Shown in pieces: positions 42,898 to 55,116 of a stretch of DNA of 64,000 nt. Each line of letters starts with the position of its first letter. Position 1 is the stretch's first letter. Where the stretch lies: positions 65,612-129,611 of the forward strand of contig MPNW01000329.1 in assembly GCA_011800805.1 (NCBI GenBank). Direction: 5' to 3'. The notes below the pieces were generated by a model. That model saw only the letters and a program-made list of their open reading frames with translations, did no database searches and was not told the origin of the DNA. This DNA is from Hirudo medicinalis. Taxonomy: Eukaryota > Annelida > Clitellata > Hirudinida > Hirudinidae. Made by a program: the position numbers and the translations under genes.

Positions 42898-45800
42898 ATG
42901 TTTGCTTTAAATTTTTTATTTCTAACAGGTGAGTAATTTTTAAGCAGCAGTAATAATTGAAGGTGTAATTTCGTTATGGAATTTTTCAGTGTTCTCAGCA
43001 AGTGTTATGTCAATTATTGATGTTTGCCTCGACCCGATTAATTGTGAAGGCGAGAACAGCGGATCCAATGTAGGAGACCCAAAAGATTGTGATAGCTATT
43101 TCATATGCATACAGAACTCTCTTTACCCGAGGTCATGTCAAAAGGGTTTGTCATTTGATGTTGTTAAGAACGGGTGTATGAACCCAGAGCAATCTGAGCA
43201 TTGTCAAGAAAAATGTAAGGACAGTTCTTATGAAAGATACGTCGTACATAACCCAAAAGAATCTTTTCCAAGTATTCCAACAGCTGTCAGTTTCAAGACT
43301 TCGGTTGCAACTACTGCTTCCAAAATGACCACCAGGAACATTTCAAGTGACAGAACTTCGCTCAAAGAGATCAGTGGCACTCTCTCAGCATTACAAATAA
43401 TTACAAGCAGAACTACAAATAATGCATCTGCAACCTCAAATCCGATATTTGTAGAGGAGCCTGAAACACTCAACTCCATTGAAACAAGTTCTCACATCGC
43501 AACGTCAACGACAGATGTCATGGCTTCCAGCTTGGAGCACCACTCATCCTCACAACTTTCATCAGCACCTGCATCATTGGAAGGTTCATCAACTCCAATG
43601 AATAATTTTTCTGTTTTAACAAATCAATTCTTATCATCAACGGTGTCATCTTCATCATCGTCACTAACTAGTAATAAGGGTAGCATCAAAGGTCTGGAAA
43701 TTACTACAACTTCTGTGACCCCAACATCAACTTTGTCTTCTAAAACTCAGGCCACTTCCACATTGATTTCCACAAGTTAGTAGCTGATTGTTCATCATAT
43801 CAGCTATAATTTCAATTTGAGCAATTTACCTGCTTTGGATTGTACATTTTTCGTCGAAATGTAATTGTGAGTCGGTTGTTTGCGGTGATAACGATCCATC
43901 ATCGTGATGATGGTAATCATGCCGATTGATACTTCCTTGTATGTCTATTATCATAAACTATAGGGGTCAAAGTTCACAAGTTATTTGCATATTTACTCAT
44001 TAAATATCTGCCATTGATTTGTCTCCATTGAAAGCATAAGTACAACAATTTAAGTGTTACCACCATTCAGAAATACAATTCACCTCCCAATCGATTACCC
44101 GACATAAGTTGGAGATTTTTAAATTCATTAAATTCAGAGAATCATCTCTGGAAGCTGTTTCTGGTTTACATGATTTTATTTTTTTATTATATTACATTTT
44201 ATTTATTATATTTATTTAGATTTGTATTACTTTAAATTTAATATAATGTTATTTCTGGTCTTTAAAACATTAATATTAACTTTAATTAATTAACATTAAT
44301 AATTATTAATTGCAACTTTATTATGCAATTAAAAACTGCAATCAACATTGATTTATTAACAGCTTTGGATCCCTGCCTTCAGTCCTTGCCTGCTTGTATT
44401 CCAGGCAAGGAAATGATGAACCCGTATTCGTGCAAGAGTTATTTTAGATGCACACTTGGAAAAGAGTTGAGGTTATTCGATGTTTTTCTTGAGTCATTTT
44501 CATGATTTCGCTTGCTACTGTGAAAGTTAATTTTAAACACTATTTAAGTTCCCATTTGCGTTCGTTTATGTTTATCATGTTTATCTCATTAAAAAATCAA
44601 AAAATTAAAAATCATTGATTGCCCAAAGATATAAAAGCATAAAAGTGTCGTTTCATTAGATGGCAACGAGTGACTTGTGTCGATGGCTCTCTTTTCGATG
44701 GAAATACAGGCTCTTGTCAAAACTCCGCGACAACCTGCCGAGAGGCTTGCAAATGTTAGAGATATATGATTATTAATTATTTGGTGGTCGGGCATGCATA
44801 AATTATATTGATGAATTTCAGTTAAGCCTGTAATTTTGCTGGAAAAGAATCCAGATTCTGAAAGATATGCAGAAGGTAGCAGAGTTGCTTTTAGTTGCTC
44901 CTTCCAGATGAACAATGTTTTTGTTCGTGCGGAGGTGGAAGACATTTCATGGTTCAAGGATGGAACGATCATCAAGAATGCATCGTTTCCGAGTGGTCGA
45001 ATATTCGTCTTAAACTCTGAATCGCAAAATGATAACGTGTGGAGCACTCAATTGATCGTAACAAATGCACGGCCTTATGATGGAGGTAATGCATATTATG
45101 TATATTCAATTAGATTCATTTTCATGAATAATAATTTATATTTAACATGTATCTAACCTAGTGATATGTCGATAAGATTTAGGCAATAAAATATTTTTTC
45201 AATAAGTTATTTAATAAAAACCATTCAAAGTATTAGCATGGACTTATTTGTTTTTCATTTTTTTAAATAAAAGAAAATTTATTAAGCACATCAATCAATC
45301 ACTAGGATTGATGTTACAGGTAAACCAGGATGTGTTTGATTAAATTTGTTGAAATGAGAAGTGACATCAGACAACTTTTTGATATCTGATTGGACTCCAA
45401 ATGGGAATTTTAAATTTTCTGACGATGTTGATAATGATTTTTGTTAGATTTGTTAGTTATTTGGTTATAAATTTAATGTAATCGATTGATTAGCCCGACA
45501 ATGCTTTGAATGGTCCCACCATTGACATGTTAAACCAGTTTGGGTGATAGTTTATAATTGCTTCCACAATTGCAATTAATATTTTATCTTCTTATAAATA
45601 AATATTCTCATTTCCTCGTAGGCTCCATACGGTGCAGAATGAATTACAAAATAGATGGAAAGAAGGATGTGTCGGAGAATTATTTTGATTTTAAAGTCTT
45701 CGGTCGTCCGAAAGTTCTTTTGAAGCCGCAGAGTTTGACGCTTTTGGATAAAAGCCGATTTAATATCACCTGCTCCGTCCAAGGAGGAGGGGATGACCGC

Positions 45801-48800
45801 ACCACATATCGGTGGTTCATCAATGAAACTCCAGCCAACTTCAGTTAGTTGGCAAATTAAGCAATTTATATTGCAGATTGAATTGCGATGATGATGTGTC
45901 ACTTGGTGACGACACGGTACACGTTTACAATTTGTCATGTGCTGGTAATAACGTCGAGTCCATTATTTCAGGTGCTGGGCTGAATGCAACCAAAACCTCC
46001 ATTGGTTCAACGCTGGTTGGTGAAGGTTTTGATAACGATGTAAATATCACCTGTTCGGTTGGTAATTCGTCGGTTGTTTCAAGCAACAGAACAGCCTGTG
46101 TTTACTTCAGGAGTGGTGAGTTATTATTAGCGGTTGACACGACATGTTAACCCTTTCTATGTTTTTGGGTTCAAAGAAGGTTTAAGTACTGGAAGGTTTA
46201 GTCCTTATCATAGCCTTTAGTCCCAGTAAAGAGTCAACTCCCAATGTTAATGACCTCTGTTCAGTAACAACTAATTAAAGAATTAAAGAGTGAATCAATT
46301 GTTTATAAATAGTTTAGCAATAAAGGATGAAGATTCAATGCTAATGCTCACCTTGAGACAATATTTGAATTGCAATGATTCCAGCTGATGATAAGTACTG
46401 CAATGAGGAATCCGTCGGCAGCACGACCTGGCCCCTTACAAAGGCTGGAGGTCGATCCATCCTCAAATGTCCCCACGACAACAATGGTTGGAGTTTCACT
46501 GCATTTTATCGATGCATTTATTAACGTCATCTTATAATAATATTTTGAATCAACATCTGATTTACTTTTCATTAACTTTTATTTATTATTTTTATTGAAT
46601 AAATACTTTATTGTCGTATGTTTATTATTTCTTAGAAATTGTTACTTAATTAAATTTTTATTTAATCTAAATTTGATCTAAATTATGATGATCATAATGA
46701 TTTGGTGATGATGACGATGATGACACTGGCAGGAGTAGTGACAAGGAAATGCACAAAGGCAGGATCATGGGATGAAGCAGACGACAGTGACTGTCTTAAC
46801 GAAATGCTGCTCGAGTTTCAGGACAGGGTGAAGTCAATAAACTCAGTTTAAAGTTTAATCTAAAATTTAAAGTTTAATCTAATTCTTGGCAAATAATTTA
46901 AAATGTTAAAAGAAATATCGAACAATGTGCCAATTAACTGGTTATTTTCACTTGTTCGTGGTTCTTCTGCAGTAGCAACTAAGTCAATTGTTCTTGTGCT
47001 CATCATCAGATCATTAACATAATACATTCTGCATCATTAACATAATACATTCTGCATCATTAACGTAATATATTTTGCGTCATTAACATAATACATTCTG
47101 CATCTTGTATTCTGCAGTTGGGTGAACCCATCGACCTCCATGGCGACGACGACAAGCCGACTTCTGATTCATTCTGGGAGTCGACAAAAAATACCCTTGC
47201 AAACATTAAAGAGTTTTTGCACCGAAACGGTTCCAAGATGACTCTGCACGAACTAAACACGATCCTTGGCCTCGTCAACAACGCCACCCATTTTAGGCTG
47301 CCTGGAAATAGCTCCATCTCCCAGGAAGGCGTCATGGTGATCTTATTTGAGGATTAGTTGTTTATTTAATTATTCCATTTTAATTAACGAATTTAAGAAA
47401 TGTTGGGCAGTTGCAGAAGGTTTACTTAAATTAAGGTGTTAAATATTAGAAGTGGTGAAATACAATTTGTAACTCACATTTATTGAATGTGAGAAGCATG
47501 AATTATCAAATTATCTAAAAATACCGTTACTGAAATATTTCAGCTCCTAATGGACATCATGGGAAGCATTCTGAACATGGACGACAATTTGTTGCGCCAA
47601 CTTTTCAAGGTCAGCGTCGATGATTCTTCCCAGGCCCTGTTTAATGGCCTCCTGCGAGCTTTTTGACACGATGACTCCTTTTGATATTGCATTAGAGTTT
47701 ATTGATGAAAGTTAAGAGTAATAAATAATAAGCACTTATTGACTTCTTTTATCAATTAATCAAGTTATTAATGAATTTATTTATTTTCCAGGAAGACGAC
47801 GGTAAGGTAATATCCCTGGTACTTTCAAATGTTGAAGATTTAGCGATGTTCATGGCAAGGAGTATGTCTGTTGGACTCAACAAGACTCTGGATCTCCCTG
47901 CAATGAGTACATGATGATGATATTATTTTGTCACGTTGTTATTCGTAAGATACTTTTAGGTCATCATTAGTGTATTTGAATAAATTTTTTATTTATTTCA
48001 TTCATAACTGTTTTATTTTTCTTTAAGTTAAGTTTGCTTCTATTAATAATATTATTAATAATGTTAAAGGCGTTGCCTTAAACCAACGTTATTATTATTA
48101 TTGTTATTATTATTATTATTATTATTATCATCATCATCATGACTTCATGTTTGACTTTAAATGGCAGTCGTGACAGTTGTGGCTCTCAAAGTCAAAGAAC
48201 AACCAAACATAACATTCCCAGCTCCTGATTTCAACTCTGACGATGTTGTCTCATTGGAGGCAGAAAGTTTTGTTGCGCAAGGAGGTTTGCCGTCGCTTTA
48301 CTGCATTTAACTGCCGTTGTTGTTCATTGCTGTTGTTGTTAATTGCTGTTGTTGTTTACTGCTGTTGATGTTCATTGCTGTTGTTGTTTACTGCTGTTGG
48401 GGTGCAAGTTGGCTCATAGGGTAGCGTTCCTGCGAACGACGGTAAAAGCAACAGTCGTTACGTGTCGTGTTCGAAACCCAGCTTGCACCACCACAAAGCG
48501 CCCCTGGAAGCCGGCGCTATATAAATGGTCTAAGCGCCCCTGACGCTCACGCTTATGGCGCTATATAAATAAACTTACTACTATTGATGTTCATTGCTGT
48601 TGTTGTTTACTGCTGTTGATGTTCATTGCTGTTGTTGTTTACTGCCAAAACGTTGTGGTGTAATACGACAGGCTCTTGAAATGTATTAGCTTCTCTTCTA
48701 TTAGCAAATGGTTTTCTCCAAATGAATTGTGATGAATTTCTCTGAAGGTGAAGATGAAGAGATATTCCTTTCATTTGCATCATTCAAGAATCTTAGGAAA

Positions 48801-51800
48801 GTCCTTCCAAACAAGGAGTAATTATAACATAATTATTTTATTGCAATTAAATAGTTATTCGGGCAGAATTTATTTTTGAGATCATTCATAAAGCAATTTA
48901 AAAACATTCTGAGATCCTTCCTAATGAATCATTAGTAATGATGACAGTGTAATTGGAATGACTATTTCTTTAGCAACAGAACCATCAACTCCAGCATCAT
49001 ATCTGTTGTTGTCACTGGCAACAACATCTCAAACGAGCTCAGGACCCCTGTCAAGTTCTACTACAAGGCACTGAATGTAAGATGCTGATGATGGTAGTGT
49101 TGAGTAAGGCGACGGTGATGATAATGATAACAATATGAAATTATTCATTGAATTTATAATTTGAAAACTAAAAATAAATAATTATTCAGACTCTTGATGA
49201 CAAGAACGAAAGTTATTGCTCTTACTGGGATATGAAGAGGTGAGTTAGGACTGATGATGTCATTTTAGGTGCATGCACAATGCTTATGATGTTACCTGTT
49301 ATGTTAAATAAGGTTAAATTGTATTGATAATGATAACAACATGCATTTAATTGCATGAAATTCGACTATTTTATTCTTAATGAGGTAGTTGTGACAAGGT
49401 GAGTCTGAACAATAACGAGGCTGTTTTAAACATCTTTAGTCATTACTCAAACAACATACGCAAGAGTTTGACAGCAACAACAACAATAGCAACAATGCAA
49501 ATGCAACCAATGGCAAAACTTGTAAACATTAAAAAAAAAGCCAAAACATGAGGGCACTACATGGCAGATGATTTCACACAGTCACGCTTCAATGAACCTG
49601 AGAAATATTCATTGACATGTGACGTTATTCGTTATTCATGAGAAAATGTACAAATGTTATAGGAATGTGATTAAAGAGATTTCCCATATGCTGCCAACAA
49701 ATTGCTTTTTGGACTTTGTTATTATTATTATTATTATTATCATCATTGTTGTTGTTATTATTATAATCATCATCGTTATTATTATTATTATTATTATTAT
49801 AGGCCAATATTCAGTATTTATAGCTGCAAGCAATCACAACGAGTCAAATTGATAATCGTGCCATGTTGTGAATCTGCCGATGCCCAAGGGCATAAGAGCA
49901 TTACAAATGTTTAAGCACCCCTGATGATCTGAAAATGGTGCAGATAGTTAATTGATGTATGTACTAATGTGTACTAAAATGTTAATGTGTACTAAAAGGC
50001 AACACATAATTTGGATTATTAGTTAGTAAAAAAATAAATGAACGTTTTAATAAATTTATAAATAATTATTAAAGATGCAATTAATTAGTAGTTAACTTTA
50101 GTGATTAATATAAACCAATGACATCATAGAAATGACTGGTCACAAGGTGGATGTCGGATGATGGTCGTCGGCAACAGTCCTTACTGTCAATGCGACCACC
50201 TCACCAACTTTGCTCTCCTCATGAGTCTGTCTGATGCAGTAAGAATCGATGACATTATTCTAATGTTCCAACCCATCTTTATTTTATTATTGTAATCCTT
50301 TTCTATTGTAATATTATAATCTTATATGTAATAAATAATATTATAATCCAATTCGGTTATAATATTACTCTGTCTTAATTCCGAATTCTGGCAACATGGC
50401 GATAAGCATGACGACGAGATCTTTAATATTCAGTATTGATATTTGGGTGATCAGAGCCAATAGACCATTTAGTTTGTCACAGAAGAATATATTCAGTTAA
50501 TTACTTTGCACAAATCAGTTTAAGTGAGAAATAATTTATCATTGTAAGTTTATTTGCAAAATAGTCGTCGGTAGTAACTGCAGAGCTTCATCATTATCAT
50601 CACCACCAGGATGACTTCAACAACAACATCCTCTCCATAATTTCCCTCATTGGATGCATCATTTCCATTGTCTCCATGCTGCTCACTCTCATCATATTTG
50701 CAGTCAGATGGAGGTCTGTAAACTATTTTAATATAATATTATTCTATATAATGTTAATTTATTAAATATTAATTATAATCAATATTACATTACATGACAT
50801 TATATGTGTTTTATTACATTAACATTAATTTAATATTGATGATAAATATGGGTCAAAGGAATAAGACATGATTCTAAAGATTTTTTTGGTGGTCACAATT
50901 CTTATAAACATCATCATAACCATCATAATCATCGTAATCATCCTAACCATCCTAATCATCATATTGCAGGAAGATAAAGTCCCATCACTTGGTTGTGATT
51001 ATAAACCTCTGCATTGCACTCATTGTTGCCAACATCATTTTCCTGGCTGGTGTCAACAGGACTGAATCCAAGGTTGGCCAAGCAAGTTGTTAATCATAAC
51101 ATCATCATAACCATCATATAACAATGATGAAATGTTACTTTGGTGAACTTTTTATAACTTATGAGAAGTTGCTTTAAAGTTCAATAAATTATTACTTCAA
51201 AGCTATTATTTATACATTATTATTATTATTATTGTTAAGTGATATTATAATTTCCTCTTGAAATATCCTCTTTATAGCCACTTGATATCCATTATTTCAT
51301 CTGAACAATTACCGACGACGTGGCTAAAAATAAACATCGATCGTCCGACTCTTTCCATTGGTTGAAAAATACAGGCAGGTTGCGTGGTCGTTGGAGCACT
51401 GCTGCACTTCTTCTACCTTGCGGCCTTCTTCTTGATGCTCGCCGAGGGAGTCGAACTGCTGATGTACATCGTCTTCGTTTTCCACGTCAGGAGGAGCAGG
51501 GAACTGGTGGCTCTCATTACTCTGGCATGGAGTGAGTGTTTACTGATGGAGTGCCTAATAATTAAGCCTAATTATGAGTGAATTCCCAGTGACAACCAAG
51601 AAAACTATTTGAAATGTTTTGTTATGAATTGCATAAATACGAATGAGCATAAAATGGCTGCTTGTGAAATAGTGTTGAGATAAATATAATACGATTTTAT
51701 TTCTTAAATTTATCTTGGTCAATCATCAGCATGCCCCCTCATCGTCGTGGCCGTCACTCTCGGTGTGACGAAAACCGTTGGCTACACGAGCGACAAATCG

Positions 51801-53524
51801 TGAGTTTGATTATTCTCTAATCATTTTTTATTCCACTGATGATGACTTACAAAAACATACAAACATTTTATTTATCATAACCTGATATTTATTATTATTA
51901 TTATTAATGGCATTTGTTTTAGTATTACTCCAAATTCTTGTTTTGGTTTAATGTTAAAATTTTGAAATAATTGTTAAACAGGTGCTGGTTAAGTCTCAAC
52001 CATGGAGTGATTTGGGCTTTTGTAGGACCAGTTTTGGCAATTATATTAGTTAGTTTCAACCTCATTTTCAATCAAAGGCTCTCAAGCAACTTATATTTTC
52101 TAATTTGCAATGAAATGCTGCTTTAGTGGAAACGCATTGGTTTTCCCAAAATTTGTGGTGCTGCGTGTTGCATCGCTTGCATGCATTTGAGCATAACAAA
52201 CAAGCATAACATTAATGTATCCTTCTTAAGTTTTGAAATGTTGTTGGATCTCCTGAGTCAGATTGTTATTCTTTGACAACCTATTTTTATCTGATTGGCT
52301 GCTAAACATCATTTAATGTTGCCTGCCTCTTATTTGGACATTAAAATATTGAATATTCATACCAAAAACATGATAATGTTCAGGCCAACGTCATCATATT
52401 GGCTGTGGTGGTGCTGCGTGTTGCTGGGGCCAAGAGGCCGGCAGAAAAGGATAAAGCCAGGCACAGGCTGAGGTGATTAAATGAGTGAAGAATTGAAAAT
52501 AATGATTATTAAAATAATAACAATAATAATAATACTTATTGTACTATTGTTAAAAGAGCTGCAGTTTGGAGTGTCTTAGTCCTAACACCTGTATTGGGAC
52601 TCACCTGGGTGTTCGGAGTTCTTTCAGTGACTAAGGAATTGATTGCCTTCCAGTATGTTTTTGCCATTGTGAACTCTCTCCAGGTGAGCGAGTCATTCTA
52701 AGATTGTTTGATGAGAATCTTAGAAATGTTCTCATAATTTTCTTGAAATTAAATAGTATTATTATTGCATCTATTTTATTCAGCCAAAGTTTTTTTATTG
52801 CACGGACATTTTATTGATAATAACAAGTTAGTGATTTAAAATCAACAACATGTTTTCTGTTGCAGGGTCTCTTTATATTCATCTTCCATGGCTTGAGAAG
52901 CAGAAAGGTTGGACCTGTAGGGGTTGAATGCCATGAATGGTTGTGAATTACATGTGAATTATATGTGCTAGGGGATTCTAATATGCAATTGTCACTAAGA
53001 GGAAGGATATTAACATTATAATAATTATTTATAAACTAATTAAAGGTGTTTATATAAAATTCAAAACTTTATTGTAGGAGAGACCAAAATACAAATATTC
53101 AGTGAAAGAGAGCTCTTCTTCGAACAATGTCAAACGGAAGGCACTGGCTTACAACAGAGCTGACAGAATAGCCTCTCATTCAACAGCCTCCACATCTGCT
53201 AGTTCACATTTGGGCACTCAGAGGTCTGGGAGTGACATGGATTCAGTGTTTGGCAAAGCCATCATCCTTGACAACTTCAACTTAATGAATGAAAGTCAGG
53301 CAGATGGATTGCGAAAGGCCCGTGACAATGGGGCGTTCCTGCCTGACATCATGGAGGAGAGGGCAGAGGAGTCAAGTCGAGACTCCTCGAATTCCACCAA
53401 TTTGAACAATTCAGACAACACGAGTGCTACCAGCTCCACTTTGGATCTTACGAATTCTGACACAACTCCATCTCAATTGAGGGCACGACATACATCAAGT
53501 TCGGCAATTGGGGATAAAAAATAG
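42898..53524 (+). CDS. adhesion GPCR with chitin-binding, Ig, HormR and GAIN/GPS ectodomain
   Basis: Twenty-six in-frame exons, about 1315 residues: 42898-42928, 42990-43775, 44363-44471, 44660-44754, 44822-45085, 45622-45843, 45972-46115, 46385-46486, 46733-46827, 47118-47336, 47544-47609, 47792-47906, 48168-48284, 48748-48817, 48974-49076, 49190-49239, 50130-50238, 50565-50713, 50970-51072, 51375-51531, 51730-51799, 51982-52048, 52384-52472, 52557-52683, 52866-52907, 53078-53524. Order: signal peptide; CBM14 module 1 (about 29-82); Ser/Thr-rich stretch (87-272); CBM14 module 2 (276-340); two Ig domains (341-550; FSC/ISWF/IRC and NITC/YRWF/NITC); HormR ([25 protein letters not shown]); GAIN; GPS with CSYWD and [13 protein letters not shown]; seven TM helices; 150-residue Ser-rich tail. 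In this class the GAIN fold self-cleaves at HL/T (codons 50200-50205), leaving a tethered agonist. TM6-TM7 read [12 protein letters not shown] and [24 protein letters not shown] at 53612-53617. Confidence 0.9.
46999..47106. repeat. tandem repeat, unit about 23 bp
   Basis: Four to five copies of atcattaacataatacattctgc end eleven bases before the acceptor of exon 10 of the adhesion GPCR. The last copies carry g/a changes (aacgtaatatattttgcg). Confidence 0.85.
48401..48585 (+). mobile_element. SINE, best-preserved copy of a tRNA-derived family
   Basis: The head is tRNA-like. GGTGCAAG (48401-48408) pairs over 8 bp with CTTGCACC (48482-48489), which is followed by ACCA. A box A-like TTGGCTCATAGG starts at 48409, and a box B-like GTGTTCGAAACCC lies at 48467-48479. 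The body then has two 'aagcgcccctg' blocks, each followed by 'ggcgctatataaa', and ends in 'taaataaac'. It is inserted within a CTG/TTG-rich simple repeat (about 48313-48400 and 48586-48645) in intron 13 of the adhesion GPCR. Confidence 0.85.
49719..49802. repeat. (ATT/GTT/ATC)n microsatellite
   Basis: A trinucleotide tract lies in intron 16 of the adhesion GPCR. A fragment of SINE tail (about 49870-49920, 'gggcataagagcatt' to 'aagcacccctga') follows soon after. Confidence 0.85.
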
Positions 53525-53947
53525 ATTTCGATTGTCATCTTGTTGAGGTATTGCTGCAGTAAAATCATCTCAATGTTATGTAATATTGATTTTTTCTCAT
53601 AACAAGCATTTAATAAATTGTTTATTATTAGTTATGTCTGACAAATTTATTCCTGTCTTTAGTGTCTTAATGAAGTTCTTGTATCATTGTCACCATTATC
53701 ATAATTTCATTGTTTGTGTGTAATGTTTTCAATTTAAGGATGCTCATGTTTCCAGTAACCTCTAGTCCATTGCTCTTTGTTGACCACTGTGATGATATGT
53801 TGCCTATTTGTAAAGAAATATATTTCTAAATACTCCTGATCATGTTCGTGACATTTAGCGAAGGATTTTTTTGTGTTTAATTTTTATCGAATAATTTTTG
53901 GGATTTAATTAATAAATTGTCAGATTTTAATAGTTTCGCTATTGTTT

Positions 53948-54565
53948 TGATATTTGTATTACTTTTATTATGTAAGCCCATCTTAATGACATTGCTGTTT
54001 GGATACAATGACAGTTTCTGCGTTTTTATCGAAACCCATTTCGCCATATACACGAGGAGTAAAGTTTGACGCATACTTCTAAGTTACTTTAGAACTTTTA
54101 ACTTAAAAATGCTGCATATTGTTCATTTATTGAGAAATGTCTAAAGTCAAGATCTCATGTTTGTTTGGCCAAGTACTCAAAGACATTGCAATATTCCAAA
54201 GTCCAAAGCTGTAGCATAAACAAAAAGACCTACTTGAAGGTACTTTAAATGAATTTTGTATAAAAATGATATTTGTATTACTTTTATTACATAAGCCCAC
54301 CTTAATGACATTGCTGTTTGGATACAATGACAGTTTCTGCGTTTTTATCGAAACCCATTTCGCCATATACACGAGGAGTAAAGTTTGGCGCATACTTCTA
54401 AGTTACTTTAGAACTTTTAACTTAAAAATGCTGCATATTATTCATTTATTGAGAAATGTCTAAAGTCAAGATCTCATGTTTGTTTGGCCAAGTACTTGAA
54501 GACATTGCAATATTCCAAAGCTGTAGCATAAACAAAAAGACCTACTTGAAGGTATTTTAAATGAA
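53948..54565. repeat. tandem duplication of a 300-bp segment
   Basis: 53948-54253 and 54267-54565 are near-identical direct copies, offset by 319 bp. They share tgatatttgtattactttta and the 'aaagtcaagatctcatgttt' block. They differ by a 7-base indel and a few substitutions. Both lie between the adhesion GPCR and the EGF-CBM14 gene. The related minus-strand open frames (ending near 53877 and 54127) are shadows of the repeat. Confidence 0.92.
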
Positions 54566-55116
54566 AATTAATTAAGCATAAGTAATTTATACAAGTAATA
54601 ACAAAACCATAATGGTTCTTTAAGAATTAATGATATAATTGATATTGATATAAGGTTAAAAATCAAATTATTAAGTAATATTTACTGAAAAGTTTTATAA
54701 CACAACAAAAATCTTAATGTCAAAAACTTCTGAGGTTATTTCATAATTGCAGCTCTCAAATAACAAATGGTCGTAGTTGTTATAATTTAAAATTAAGCCA
54801 TTGAATTTTGTTCTTCAAAGGAGGGATACACACAAACCAACTTTTCGAGAACTTCGAAAACAATCTTAAACATTGAAATTTTCAAGTGAAGTTTTTCAAA
54901 ATCTCAAAGTGTTTACGTATTAGTGATCTGTGAATATTGCAGGATATTCCATCGATAGTACTTCACACACAACGGAATCACTTGGATGCCTTTATAAACG
55001 AAACGAAATGCAGAAGGCATGGATTAATTAAAGGTGTCTGCGGAATTAAAAGTCAGGTAATTGACAAGTAAGTTAAANATTGGAATTGTACGCCTTTCAT
55101 TTCTAATCGCCTCCAG

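Noticed and set aside
45844..45876. A 33-nt intron in the second Ig domain of the adhesion GPCR, followed by an exon starting at 45877.
   Set aside because: It breaks the frame. The acceptor at 45971 (ttatttcag) restores phase 1 and gives a normal Ig domain with a 128-nt intron, so the reading in between is intronic.
49619..49914. Poly-Ile, poly-Asn and poly-Tyr open frames on both strands.
   Set aside because: They are translated ATT microsatellite inside an intron of the receptor gene.
53877..54393. Two minus-strand open frames sharing an N-terminus.
   Set aside because: They are shadows of the 319-bp direct repeat, with no family resemblance or splice support.
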